From positions 2,492,001 through 2,556,000 of the forward strand of contig NZ_CP016808.1 of the NCBI RefSeq assembly GCF_002741035.1: DNA of 64,000 bases, in the 5' to 3' direction. Position numbers and translations under genes: made by a program. Source of the DNA: Paenibacillus sp. BIHB 4019 (GTDB lineage Bacteria; Bacillota; Bacilli; Paenibacillales; Paenibacillaceae). Of this stretch, positions 1 through 8,200 are shown one piece after another (within the stretch, counting starts at the first letter, position 1; the number at the start of each line of letters is the position of its first letter). The notes beneath the pieces were generated by a model. The model was not told the origin of the DNA and did no database searches. It saw nothing but the letters and a program-made list of their open reading frames with translations.

Positions 1-1575
1 GCGGGCGATCGTAAGCAGCTGCCGCTGCCCTTGGCTGAGGTTGCCGCCACCAGCGGTAAGCGGCGTATCATAGCCCTCAGGCAGCTTGCTGATAAAGCTG
101 TGGGCGTTCGCCAGCCGCGCCGCCTGCTCAATTTCCGCATCGGTGGCATCAAGCCGTCCGTAGCGCAGGTTCTCACGCACCGTATCGGAGAATACGTAAG
201 CGTCCTGGAGCACAATGCCGAGCTGGCGGCGCAGACTATTGCGGTCCAGCTCGCGAATATTGGCATCATCGATTGTAATTTTGCCTTGGTCAATATCATA
301 AAAGCGCGTTAGCAAATTAATGATCGTTGTTTTTCCGGCTCCGGTCGGACCAACGAGAGCGATCATCTGTCCAGGCTTGGCCTCGAGCGATACATGGTTC
401 AAGATTGGATGGCCTTCGCGGTAGCTGAACGATACGTCATCAAAGCGGACATGGCCGCTGCATGCTTCAAGCTGCTTCGTGCCGTCTCCCTCGTACTCCG
501 TATCGGTATCGATCAGCTCAAATACGCGCTCGGCGCTCGCCACAGCAGATTGCAGCAAGTTAAACTGATTCGCAAGCTCGTTCAAAGGGCGCTGGAATTG
601 CTTTGAGTAGTTCAGGAAGCTGACAATGATGCCGACGGTCGTCCAGTCATGCAGCGCCATAAAGCCGCCAACGGCAGCGATAAGGGCGAAGCTGAGATTG
701 TTCATGACGTTCATGAATGGGCCGATTGTTCCTGAATAAATTTGCGCTTGAATGCTCGCATTCGTCAGCTCGCCGTTCATTTTATCGAATTGCTCCGCAG
801 CCCGCTGCTCGCGGCGGTACACCTGCACGACCTTTTGCCCAGCGACCGTTTCCTCAATAAAGCCATTCAGCTCGCCCAAATGCTGCTGCTGCTTGGAGAA
901 GAAACGGCGGGTGAAGCCCGCCACCTTCTTAGTGAATAGCAGCACGAACGGTATCGTTACCATGCTAAGCAGTGTCAGCCATAGATTGAGCGACAGCATA
1001 ATGGCGAGTGATCCGGCAAGCATGATGACGCTGGATAACAGCTGCGTGACGCTTTGGCTGAGCGTGCTGGACACATTTTCAATATCGTTCGTTGTCCGGC
1101 TCATCAGCTCGCCGTTTGTCTTGCCGTCGAAGAAGCGAAGCGGCAGCAGCTGCAATCGGCCGAATAGGTCGCGGCGCATGTCCAGCACCGTATTTTGGGA
1201 TGCGCTTACCACCAGCTTCTGCTGGAGCCAAGTCAGAATGGAGCTGCCTGCATATACAGCAAGCAGCAGGAAGCATAGCGACAGCAGCCCGTCATAGCTG
1301 CGCGGAATGATGTATTGATCGATGGCGTGGCCAATTAGATACGGCGCGGCGAGCGACAGCAGCGTTGCGCCTATCGTAGCAAGCAGCACGCTTATTAACG
1401 TTGTGCGGTAATGGCTCAAGTAGTTCCAAATACGGCGCAGCGTCTGAAGTGTATTTTTGGGCTTGGCTTTTGCAGTTGGGATGCCCGGAGGACCGCCGCG
1501 CATTCCAAGGTTCGGCAGAGCCGGCGCTGACGCCGGCGGGCGCTCGCTAGGAGAGAAATGCTTAGAATCAGCCAT
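1..1575 (-). CDS. ABC multidrug exporter, fused membrane/ATPase subunit (LmrD/BmrD/YfiC type), 3' end cut off
   Basis: This is an export-type ABC half-transporter in the membrane. From the ATG at 1575 the frame stays open for 525 codons to the window edge, so the C-terminus is missing. A proline-rich cytosolic extension of about 45 residues is followed by a six-helix membrane domain and an ATPase domain with Walker A GPTGAGKTT near residue 410. The window ends inside the ABC signature, which reads LSQGQ rather than LSGGQ. The gene overlaps the upstream ABC gene by 8 bases, so the two are translationally coupled. Long N-terminal extension and LSQGQ are features of the LmrD/BmrD-like partner of heterodimeric exporters. 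The Walker B glutamate lies outside the window and cannot be checked. The substrate is unknown. Confidence 0.92.
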   Translation of the reverse strand, partial: MADSKHFSPSERPPASAPALPNLGMRGGPPGIPTAKAKPKNTLQTLRRIWNYLSHYRTTLISVLLATIGATLLSLAAPYLIGHAIDQYIIPRSYDGLLSLCFLLLAVYAGSSILTWLQQKLVVSASQNTVLDMRRDLFGRLQLLPLRFFDGKTNGELMSRTTNDIENVSSTLSQSVTQLLSSVIMLAGSLAIMLSLNLWLTLLSMVTIPFVLLFTKKVAGFTRRFFSKQQQHLGELNGFIEETVAGQKVVQVYRREQRAAEQFDKMNGELTNASIQAQIYSGTIGPFMNVMNNLSFALIAAVGGFMALHDWTTVGIIVSFLNYSKQFQRPLNELANQFNLLQSAVASAERVFELIDTDTEYEGDGTKQLEACSGHVRFDDVSFSYREGHPILNHVSLEAKPGQMIALVGPTGAGKTTIINLLTRFYDIDQGKITIDDANIRELDRNSLRRQLGIVLQDAYVFSDTVRENLRYGRLDATDAEIEQAARLANAHSFISKLPEGYDTPLTAGGGNLSQGQRQLLTIAR

Positions 1576-3313
1576 GAACGGTCGCCTCCTTGCCAGCCTG
1601 CGACTGGTAAATTTCTTGATAAAGCTCTGAGGAGCGCAGCAGCTCGTCATGAGTGCCCTCTGCGGCAATTTGCCCCTCATCGAGCACAATAATATGATCG
1701 GCGTCGATGACGGAGGAAATGCGCTGCGCAATCATAATGCTGGTGCGTCCGTGCATCAGCTGCCTCAGCGCCGCTTGGATCTGCGCCTCCGTTCTCATGT
1801 CGATGGCGCTCGTGCTGTCATCGAGAATGAGCACCGATGGCTGGAGCAGCAGCGCACGAGCGATCGACAGCCGCTGCTTCTGCCCGCCGGACAAATTGAC
1901 GCCGCGCTGGCCAAGCTGCGTGTCGTACCCTTCGGGAAGGCGGGCAATAAAATCATGCGCCGCCGCGGCCTTGGCGGCGGCAAGCATTTCGGCTTCGGTG
2001 GCCTCTGGCTTGCCGAAGCAAATATTTTCACGAATGGTGCCCGTGAACAAAATCGACTCCTGAAGCACGATGCCAATGTGGCTGCGCAGGCTATTAAGCT
2101 CAATGTCGCGCACATCAACGCCGTCCAGAAGCACGCGCCCTTGTGTGGCTTCGTACAACCGGGGAATCAGGCTGACCAGCGTAGACTTGCCTGATCCGGT
2201 TGCTCCAATCAGCGCAAGCTTCTGTCCCGGCTTCGCCGTAAAGCTAATGTCGCGCAGCTCATAAGCCTTCTCTGACGCAGCTATGCCCGCATAAGCGAAT
2301 GAAACATGCTCGAACGCCACTTCTCCCGCTGTATCGTTATGCTGGGCAGCCGATGCAGCCGAGCGAATTTCCGATGACGTGTCCAGCACCTCCTGCACGC
2401 GCTGTGCAGAAACCTTCGCCGTTGAGAAGCGGACGAGCATCATGCCGATCATCGACAGCGAGAGCATGACCTGAGTCACATAATTGATGAAAGCAATTAA
2501 GTCGCCGACGGGCAGCGTACCTTTTTGCACATCAAGACCGCCATACCAGAGTACGGCAGCAATCGCTGCATTCAAAATAAAAGTGAGAATCGGCATATTA
2601 ATGGCGACCAATTGCATCGCCTTAATAGCCGAGCCCGTATAATCCCGATTCGCACGGCCAAACCGTTCGTTTTCATAGGTGGAGCGGACAAATGCTTTGG
2701 CGACCCGGATGCCGGTAAAGTTTTCTTGCAGCACCGTATTTACCGCATCCAGCTTCGACTGCATGCTCGCAAACAGCGGCAGAGTAGAGCGAATCAGCGC
2801 AAACATAACGATGAACAGCAGCGGAACGACAATGGCGAGAATGAGTGCCAGCTTCGGGCTAATCGTAATCGTCATAATAATGCTGCCGATGGCGAGCATT
2901 GGCGATCTGACAAAAATGCGCAGCAGCATTTGCACCATCGTCTGGAGTTGGACAATATCGCTCGTAAGCCGCGTAATCAACGATCCGGTCTTAAGCTCAT
3001 CCAGGTTTCGGAAGGAAAACGTCTGTACCTTGCGGAACAAATCGCCGCGCAGATCGGCTCCGAATTTTTGCGAGGCAATGCTGGAGTATACGGTGCAGCC
3101 AACCCCGCCTATCAGGCCAATTAATGCAGCTGCAAGCATATATAAGCCTGTTATTTTGATATGGCTTAAATCGCCTTTAATGATGCCTTCATCGACAATG
3201 CTTGCCATCAGCTTAGGCTGGAGCAGGTCCATGCATACTTCCAAAACCATCAGCAATGGGGCAAGCAATACAGCGGCCCAGTGAGGTTTTAAATATCGCG
3301 CAAGCTTGATCAT
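1568..3313 (-). CDS. ABC multidrug exporter, fused membrane/ATPase subunit with degenerate catalytic site (LmrC/BmrC type)
   Basis: This 581-residue ABC half-exporter should pair with the gene that follows it. An N-terminal membrane domain of about 310 residues precedes the ATPase domain: Walker A GATGSGKST near residue 370, signature LSGGQKQR near 475, and Walker B LILDDSTSAID near 495. The residue after the Walker B aspartate, normally the catalytic glutamate, is aspartate here (LDDS, not LDEA). That substitution marks the degenerate site of heterodimeric exporters such as LmrCD, BmrCD and TM287/288, and it fits the LSQGQ signature of the partner. The gene lies 12 bases downstream of a MarR gene, so the three form one operon. 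Multidrug export is inferred from family and regulator. Confidence 0.95.
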   Translation of the reverse strand: MIKLARYLKPHWAAVLLAPLLMVLEVCMDLLQPKLMASIVDEGIIKGDLSHIKITGLYMLAAALIGLIGGVGCTVYSSIASQKFGADLRGDLFRKVQTFSFRNLDELKTGSLITRLTSDIVQLQTMVQMLLRIFVRSPMLAIGSIIMTITISPKLALILAIVVPLLFIVMFALIRSTLPLFASMQSKLDAVNTVLQENFTGIRVAKAFVRSTYENERFGRANRDYTGSAIKAMQLVAINMPILTFILNAAIAAVLWYGGLDVQKGTLPVGDLIAFINYVTQVMLSLSMIGMMLVRFSTAKVSAQRVQEVLDTSSEIRSAASAAQHNDTAGEVAFEHVSFAYAGIAASEKAYELRDISFTAKPGQKLALIGATGSGKSTLVSLIPRLYEATQGRVLLDGVDVRDIELNSLRSHIGIVLQESILFTGTIRENICFGKPEATEAEMLAAAKAAAAHDFIARLPEGYDTQLGQRGVNLSGGQKQRLSIARALLLQPSVLILDDSTSAIDMRTEAQIQAALRQLMHGRTSIMIAQRISSVIDADHIIVLDEGQIAAEGTHDELLRSSELYQEIYQSQAGKEATVHG

Positions 3314-3325
3314 CGTCCACTTCCT

Positions 3326-3784
3326 CTAATCTTGATTTCCCTCGGCAGGGTTCATCGCGTTTATATTATCGCCAATCCGGTTCAGCATCCCTTTCAGGAT
3401 TTGCTTTTCTTCCTCGCTGAAGCCTTGCAGCGACTGCTCCTCCAGCAGGTGAAGCGTCTCGCGCAGCTTGCCAAGCATCGCTTTTCCTTTGTCGGTCATA
3501 AAAATGCGCGACACGCGCTGGTCACGTTGATCGGCTTCCCTGCGGACAATGCCGTTCTTCTCCATCCGGTTCAGCATCACGGTCAGCGTTGCCGCTTTAA
3601 TATCAAGCTCCTGTGCGAGCTCGTTCTGGCTCCGTCCTGGCCCGCGCTCCAAGGCGAACATAAGCGGCGGCTGCCCCGGATAAAGATCATAATCCTGGAG
3701 CTGGGCATGCAGCTGCTTCTGATGCTGGCGGGTTAAATGGCGGAAAATCCGCGTAATATGGTCAGGCCCTCTGCGAAATGGCAT
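3326..3784 (-). CDS. MarR family transcriptional repressor
   Basis: This 152-residue protein has the MarR winged-helix layout. The recognition region lies at about residues 45-95 (NELAQELDIKAATLTVMLNR), followed by the wing with the acidic/basic DQRDQRVSRIF segment, where MarR proteins carry the conserved DxRxxR motif. Helices at both ends would form the dimer. It is the first gene of the exporter operon. A near-perfect palindrome overlaps the start region of its own promoter, so it most likely represses itself and the two exporter genes until a toxic ligand binds. No cysteine is present, so oxidation sensing of the OhrR kind is unlikely. The ligand is unknown. Confidence 0.93.
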   Translation of the reverse strand: MPFRRGPDHITRIFRHLTRQHQKQLHAQLQDYDLYPGQPPLMFALERGPGRSQNELAQELDIKAATLTVMLNRMEKNGIVRREADQRDQRVSRIFMTDKGKAMLGKLRETLHLLEEQSLQGFSEEEKQILKGMLNRIGDNINAMNPAEGNQD

Positions 3785-3821
3785 AGCGGCACCCCTCTCT
3801 TTTTGAACATCATGCAGAAAT

Positions 3822-3870
3822 TAGTTTGTCGACTAACTATATTTTAAAACGGGGCTGGAACCGCCGTCAA
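3822..3870 (-). promoter_or_regulatory. Promoter and MarR-type operator of the exporter operon
   Basis: Reading the minus strand, TTGACG (3870-3865) and TAAAAT (3846-3841) are 18 bases apart and form a sigma-A promoter. Immediately downstream is an 18-bp palindrome, TAGTTTGTC followed by GACTAACTA (3822-3839), with one mismatched pair. Size, TAGTT/AACTA arms and position over the transcription start are as for MarR-family operators. Binding there would block transcription. Confidence 0.72.
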
Positions 3871-4142
3871 GCTTTATCCTTAGTGAAATGCAGCCTAATC
3901 CTAGTAATCATTGTGGTATGATAAAAAGTATATTTGTATAAATTTGTATTGAATGTTATTGGTAACTATATTAAAATATGAATTGAGATTAACATAATTT
4001 CCTTATTTTATAACATAATTGATTGGAACCTAATAAGCAGATAAGGGAGGGGTATATTTTTTAGTGGGGAATAATCAGTTATGGAAGCGTGCTGGACGTT
4101 TTGCAATAATAAAAAAATGAAACAAGATGGAGGAAAAAAACC
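3871..4142 (+). other. A+T-rich intergenic region with possible short leader ORF
   Basis: This gap before the secreted-protein gene is visibly A+T-rich. Near its end a purine-rich site (AAGGGAGGGG, from about 4043) precedes a GTG at 4064 that opens a reading frame of 18 codons plus stop (4064-4120), ending six bases before the ribosome site of the next gene. It could be a leader peptide or chance. The spacing of about 11 bases to GTG is long. No clear promoter was identified. Confidence 0.3.
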
Positions 4143-5240
4143 ATGACAAAGAAAAGAAAGTACGTGACTACGCCTTTTTTAGTTCTCATGCTGTTTTTCG
4201 TAATGGCTCTTCCCATTTCAGCCGAAGCCGTCACTTCTAATCAACCCGAAATGCTGCCCGCTATTCAAGCAGAACCTGAATTACTTGGGGAAGTAGAAAG
4301 CATTCAGACCGATTGGGAAAGCGGTGTAGCGCTCAGTCCGTCCGATCTGTTGAAAAAACCGAATCCAGCGAATGCGGCAAGCCGCTTAAATTATAATGTG
4401 GAAGGAGATATCCTGTTCCATAGCAGCTCATTAACGGCGAGCAATCCGCAAAATTTTTATTTCTTTAGTTTGCCGACGGCACGCAGCATCATTTTTCGGA
4501 CTCAATCTGCCAATGCCGGCTACCGTGTAGATTTGTACCAGATTGATTGGAGTACGGGAACGGCTTATCCGACAGGCATCGGCAATACAAGCGGCAATCT
4601 GTCAGCTGCCAACAATTTGCCGGCTGCCGACTTTGGACTATTAGTTACTTCTACGGGCACAGTAGGAGACACCTATAACATCCAGTCCAATGCTTCCGCT
4701 CCAAATGGCGCCATATCTTTTAATAGCGTTTCAAATCTTTTGCAATCCGTCGTATGGAAGTATTCGAATAATGATTTATATCTCAACAATAAGCGGATTG
4801 CCAATACAACCAATGCTGCAAATACGAACCCGCACTTGGATTGGGAGAGAAAGTATTATTTTTCTTATGGAGGCAACTATCAATCACGTACTCATAGCAT
4901 TTCAGATGCACGAGTGAATTATATTACAACGGCGGTAGACTATCATTCTACTAATGCAAGCTCCAACAATGCCGTACTTATAGTATTGAAGGAAGATACT
5001 TTATTCATGTATCACTATTCTACTTTCGCATCAGGGCCTCCGACACAGTATTTTCAAACCTTTGTTGATACGAAAGGGTATACAACGCCAAGACGGTTCG
5101 GCTTGCTGGACATGCTCGGAAATCCCCAAATTTTAGTTTATGACTTGAATACGAACAAGGTTATTGATTTTGTCAGCGACTTGAATTACTATTATGCAAA
5201 TGGAATCGAGCCTGCGCCTACCGTTAATTACTATAACTAG
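4143..5240 (+). CDS. Secreted protein of unknown function
   Basis: I do not recognise this 365-residue protein. It starts with a clear signal peptide: basic MTKKRKYV, a hydrophobic stretch to about residue 24, then Ala-Glu-Ala. The mature protein is rich in Asn, Ser, Thr and Tyr. A first half around residues 75-175 resembles a small extracellular beta-sandwich of the pre-peptidase C-terminal kind (inference from the beta-rich FYFFSL / RVDLYQID pattern). A second half has many aromatic residues and no catalytic motif I can name. The start has a good GGAGG site nine bases upstream. It has its own terminator and no operon partner. It sits in an A+T-rich patch next to a toxin-antitoxin pair, which suggests acquired DNA. 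Confidence 0.75.
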   Translation: MTKKRKYVTTPFLVLMLFFVMALPISAEAVTSNQPEMLPAIQAEPELLGEVESIQTDWESGVALSPSDLLKKPNPANAASRLNYNVEGDILFHSSSLTASNPQNFYFFSLPTARSIIFRTQSANAGYRVDLYQIDWSTGTAYPTGIGNTSGNLSAANNLPAADFGLLVTSTGTVGDTYNIQSNASAPNGAISFNSVSNLLQSVVWKYSNNDLYLNNKRIANTTNAANTNPHLDWERKYYFSYGGNYQSRTHSISDARVNYITTAVDYHSTNASSNNAVLIVLKEDTLFMYHYSTFASGPPTQYFQTFVDTKGYTTPRRFGLLDMLGNPQILVYDLNTNKVIDFVSDLNYYYANGIEPAPTVNYYN

Positions 5241-5292
5241 ATTCGTATAAATACTGCCTAGAGCTAATATTGAATACAAGGCTGGTTATGAC

Positions 5293-5345
5293 AAAAGCTA
5301 TCCCCTACACCGTTTTTGAACGGATTCAGGGATAGCTTTTTCTAT
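5293..5345. terminator. Bidirectional intrinsic terminator
   Basis: A 12-bp perfect stem (AAAAGCTATCCC at 5293-5304 with its complement at 5329-5340) is followed by T-rich sequence on the plus strand and preceded by A-rich sequence that gives a U-run on the minus strand. It lies between convergent genes and can end both the secreted-protein transcript and the toxin-antitoxin transcript. Confidence 0.8.
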
Positions 5346-5359
5346 TATTTGATGAAGCA

Positions 5360-5626
5360 TTATTTATCCCCATAATGTGTGCGAAAAGCATAGAATTCAA
5401 TCATGCCATTTTGAATCCGGTAGACTAAGCGATTGGTATCATCAATGCGACGACTCCAATATCCGGATAGATCCCCGCGAAGCGGCTCTGGCTTTCCAAT
5501 CCCTTCATAGCCATTGCGTTCAATGTCTTTAATGAGCTGATTGATCCTTTTCAAAGTTTTTCTGTCTTCGGTTTGCCAGTACAAATAATCTTCCCAAGCG
5601 AAGCTTGTAAAAACAAGATTACTCAT
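5360..5626 (-). CDS. yoeB: Toxin of a type II toxin-antitoxin pair, Txe/YoeB family mRNA interferase
   Basis: This 88-residue protein closely follows YoeB (84 residues in E. coli), a ribosome-dependent ribonuclease that cuts mRNA in the A site. Recognisable blocks are WEDYLYWQTEDRKTLKRIN, GKPEPLRGDLSGYWSRRID, RLVYR and a C-terminal FRTHY. By alignment from memory to the E. coli catalytic residues Glu46, Arg65 and His83, the equivalents Glu47, Arg66 and His84 are all present, so the toxin should be active. The tail extends three residues beyond the usual terminal Tyr. It overlaps the antitoxin gene by 8 bases, the usual arrangement for coupled expression with the antitoxin made first. Confidence 0.95.
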   Translation of the reverse strand: MSNLVFTSFAWEDYLYWQTEDRKTLKRINQLIKDIERNGYEGIGKPEPLRGDLSGYWSRRIDDTNRLVYRIQNGMIEFYAFRTHYGDK

Positions 5627-5897
5627 CAGCCATATGCTCTAAACCGCTCATCGTTTGCGTCACGGTTTTTCCTTGCTCCATTTGCTGAATGGATTGCTTC
5701 AACCTTCTCAGGTTGGCCGGGTTATAAAAAGGATCGGTTTGGGTTGTGATTTCAAAAGGAATTCCACCTTGGCGTATGGACTGACGAACAAAGATATTTA
5801 CCGCCGTAGTCATATTCAGCCCCAAATCCGAAAATAGAGACTCCGCTTCTTTTTTGAGGTCTTCATCCATACGAATATTGATATTGGTTTGTGCCAT
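5619..5897 (-). CDS. Antitoxin, RelB/DinJ family ribbon-helix-helix
   Basis: This 92-residue antitoxin binds and neutralises the YoeB-like toxin and represses the operon. The N-terminal ribbon-helix-helix is visible in TNINIRMDEDLKKEAESLF, then LGLNMTTAVNIFVRQSI, the RelB/DinJ signature. The C-terminal part (from residue 55) is polar and would wrap the toxin. The ATG at 5897 is chosen because AGAGGTG lies at proper spacing before it, whereas an upstream GTG at 5906 falls inside that ribosome site. YoeB toxins are classically paired with YefM/Phd-fold antitoxins, so this is a mixed-family pair. Confidence 0.92.
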   Translation of the reverse strand: MAQTNINIRMDEDLKKEAESLFSDLGLNMTTAVNIFVRQSIRQGGIPFEITTQTDPFYNPANLRRLKQSIQQMEQGKTVTQTMSGLEHMADE

Positions 5898-5927
5898 TTT
5901 CAACACCTCTTTCTATTAATATTATTT

Positions 5928-5966
5928 ACATTGTATTATATATTATGTACATTATGAATACAATGT
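5928..5966. promoter_or_regulatory. Inverted-repeat operator upstream of the antitoxin gene
   Basis: A 10-bp perfect inverted repeat (ACATTGTATT at 5928-5937, AATACAATGT at 5957-5966) flanks a TA-rich centre containing TATATTATGTACATTATG. It lies 30-70 bases upstream of the antitoxin start, as expected for a site bound by the antitoxin-toxin complex. The inner sequence can also supply a minus-strand -10 element. Confidence 0.6.
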
Positions 5967-6277
5967 GCGCATTATTTTATCTTTTGATTCAAAATGATTG
6001 TTATGGTTTGACGGTTTGAATGAACGTGCACCAGTTGAATTAGTACGCGTTGATTATATAGCTTTTTCTATTATTTGTGGTTTCAATGCTGTTACAACCG
6101 CCCTGGGTTCCTTATTTTTTTTCACAAATGAGCGCCATCCAAGGTGTTGGCTGCTTCATTCAGAAAGCGCTAGAACTGGCGGTTTTAAGAGATTAGACAA
6201 TATTTGCAGCGGCCTGTTTTTTGAAGTAGGATAAAGAAAGAAAAGGCATTCTTTTAAGAGCAAGGGGGAAAAGATCG
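5967..6277. other. Intergenic stretch, possibly decayed coding sequence
   Basis: Between the toxin-antitoxin operator and the ccdC-like gene there is no convincing gene. A 78-codon open frame (5998-6234, plus strand) has no ribosome site and a TTG-type start. It could be the tail of a lost gene, but I recognise no family. The last 20 bases hold the ribosome site of the next gene. Confidence 0.35.
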
Positions 6278-6760
6278 GTGCAGCTGTCTACTGAAATGCT
6301 TCAGGTAGGCTTCATTATAATGTCGGCTATCGCAGGGCTTATGCTCATCTTATTGCGTATCCGGGCAGGCAAGCAGCCGACTACCCTTCGTAAAATCATT
6401 ATCCCGCCAGTCGGCATGTCGACCGGTTTTATGATGTTTCTGGCGCCTATGACTCATATTCCATGGGGCTGGGGATTAGCTGCCTTCGGGACTGGCCTAT
6501 TGATATTTTCTTTCCCGCTGGTCGTTTCGACCCGGCTTGAGCGTATTGATGCCGATATTTATGTCAGGCGTTCCAAAGCTTTTATTTTCATCATGCTGAC
6601 CTTATTCATTATTCGCATGGCGCTGCATAGCGTTGTGGAGCAATATATGTCGATTCCGCAGACAGGGGCGTTGTTCTATCTCGTGGCCTTCGGCATGATT
6701 ATTCCGTGGCGGCTGGCCATGGTCAATGATTATCTCAGATTGTACAAGCTTTCTTCATAG
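6278..6760 (+). CDS. ccdC: CcdC-like integral membrane protein
   Basis: This 160-residue membrane protein has about five hydrophobic segments (residues 8-24, 38-55, 62-80, 100-120, 132-148) and matches the size and pattern of Bacillus CcdC (YneJ). In Bacillus that protein is encoded near the cytochrome c maturation gene ccdA, but its own biochemical role is not established. The short motifs RIRAGKQPTTLRKIIIPP and WGWGLAAFGTGLLIFS fit the family. Translation begins at GTG 6278, with AAGGGGG nine bases upstream. Here it stands apart from any ccdA or cytochrome gene and precedes a DUF2252 gene by 43 bases, so the two may be co-transcribed. Confidence 0.8.
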   Translation: MQLSTEMLQVGFIIMSAIAGLMLILLRIRAGKQPTTLRKIIIPPVGMSTGFMMFLAPMTHIPWGWGLAAFGTGLLIFSFPLVVSTRLERIDADIYVRRSKAFIFIMLTLFIIRMALHSVVEQYMSIPQTGALFYLVAFGMIIPWRLAMVNDYLRLYKLSS

Positions 6761-6803
6761 ATGAAGTCGGATAAAGGATAGAGCTGCCTAAGGGGGAACC
6801 GAA

Positions 6804-8147
6804 ATGGATGGATCATTGACAGAACGTGTAAAGCTTACGCAAAAGAGGCTTCGGAAACGGACGATTACCGCCGTTCTTAATGAATTTGATCATAAAATCA
6901 TGAGACTGGGCAGCGAGAAGCGCGAGGAAAAGTACCGCAAAATGTCGCTAAGCCCGTTTTCCTTTTTTCGCGGCAGCGCCTATTTATTTTATATGGATGT
7001 CACAAGGGAATGGTTTCCCTATCACACGCCGGCAGAGCGTCCGACCTGGATTCAGGGCGATTTGCATTTCGAAAATTTCGGGGCTTTCCGTAACGAGCAG
7101 GGGACGCTTGTCTATGATGTGAATGATTTTGACGAGGGCTATTTGGGCTCGTATTTATATGATTTGCTGCGCATGTCGGTCAGCATCGCACTTGTAAGCC
7201 GCATGAAAGGCGAGTCGGAGGAAGCCCAGAAAGAACAAATGGAAGCTTATCTGCGTGCCTATGTGAAACAAATGTGGAAATTCGTTAAGGGCAAGGATGA
7301 TCCGGCTTCGTTCACGATGGATGAAGGGCGGGCAAGCGGCAAGATCAGGAAGCTGCTTCGCAAGCTGCAGAAGCGTCAGGAGCAGCATTTTTTGGAAAAG
7401 GTTACGGCGCTCGTTCAGGAGCATCGCAAATTTGCCCATACGGACGAGATCGTCGCTCCAACGGAAAAAGAGCGCGCTGCGCTTCTAGAAGCTTGGCCGC
7501 AATATGTGGAAAGCCTGCATGCTGATGATGCGCAGGAGGCTGCCCATTATCACATTAAGGATATAGCGGTTAAGCATGGCTCTGGAACAGCCTCGATCGG
7601 GCTGGACCGTTTTTATGTACTGATTGAAGCGGGCAGCGGCGAGCAAGGGCACGAGGATGATATTGTGCTGGAAGTGAAAGAGGTGCGCGTTGCGGTTCCG
7701 GCATATTTTCTGCCCTATGATGATTCGTTCTGGACAGCGTTCGAGCATCAGGGCAAACGCGTGACGATGACCCAGCAGGCGATGCACCATGAGGCTGATC
7801 CATATCTCGGTCACCTGACAATTGGCAACCGGCAGTTTTATGTGCGTGAGCGCTCCCCTTATAAGAAGCGGCTCAAGCTCGATTCGCTGGAGACCGCTGA
7901 GGATATGCGAATCGTGACAGAGACGATGGGCAAGCTGACCGCGAAGCTGCATGCGCGGGCAGATCGGGATGTGCAAAGCGGCGTTCTGGATTACCACAGC
8001 GAGCAGGCCATCGTCAAAGCGATGGGCAGTGACGAAGAGGCCTTTAGCCGCTTCATTGCAGAGTGGGCGATGTGCTATGCGGATCAAGTCGAGCAGGATT
8101 ATGGGCTGTTTGTAGATTGGCTGGGCAATAAGGCAAATGCGGACTAG
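6804..8147 (+). CDS. DUF2252 family protein
   Basis: This 447-residue cytosolic protein belongs to the uncharacterised DUF2252 family. Visible landmarks are KMSLSPFSFFRGSAYLFY near residue 50, WIQGDLHFENFG near 85 and VYDVNDFDEGYLGSYLYDL near 105. The GDxHxxNFG and later aspartate pattern resembles the catalytic loop (HGDxxxxN) and metal aspartate of aminoglycoside-phosphotransferase and kinase-like folds, so a phosphotransferase activity is plausible but unproven. The start has AAGGGGG at good spacing. It lies between ccdC and a glutathione peroxidase gene; a redox or stress connection is only suggested by position. Confidence 0.85.
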   Translation: MDGSLTERVKLTQKRLRKRTITAVLNEFDHKIMRLGSEKREEKYRKMSLSPFSFFRGSAYLFYMDVTREWFPYHTPAERPTWIQGDLHFENFGAFRNEQGTLVYDVNDFDEGYLGSYLYDLLRMSVSIALVSRMKGESEEAQKEQMEAYLRAYVKQMWKFVKGKDDPASFTMDEGRASGKIRKLLRKLQKRQEQHFLEKVTALVQEHRKFAHTDEIVAPTEKERAALLEAWPQYVESLHADDAQEAAHYHIKDIAVKHGSGTASIGLDRFYVLIEAGSGEQGHEDDIVLEVKEVRVAVPAYFLPYDDSFWTAFEHQGKRVTMTQQAMHHEADPYLGHLTIGNRQFYVRERSPYKKRLKLDSLETAEDMRIVTETMGKLTAKLHARADRDVQSGVLDYHSEQAIVKAMGSDEEAFSRFIAEWAMCYADQVEQDYGLFVDWLGNKANAD

Positions 8148-8200
8148 CGGATATTGTGTTCCGAAATAATAAATAAACCTACTAATAGGAGTGTGCATTC

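Noticed and set aside
752..1297. Plus-strand open frames opposite the ABC exporter genes
   Set aside because: They lie antisense to clear conserved coding sequence, lack ribosome sites and have biased composition typical of shadow frames.
5998..6234. 78-residue gene
   Set aside because: TTG-type start, no ribosome site and no recognised family; treated as non-coding or decayed.
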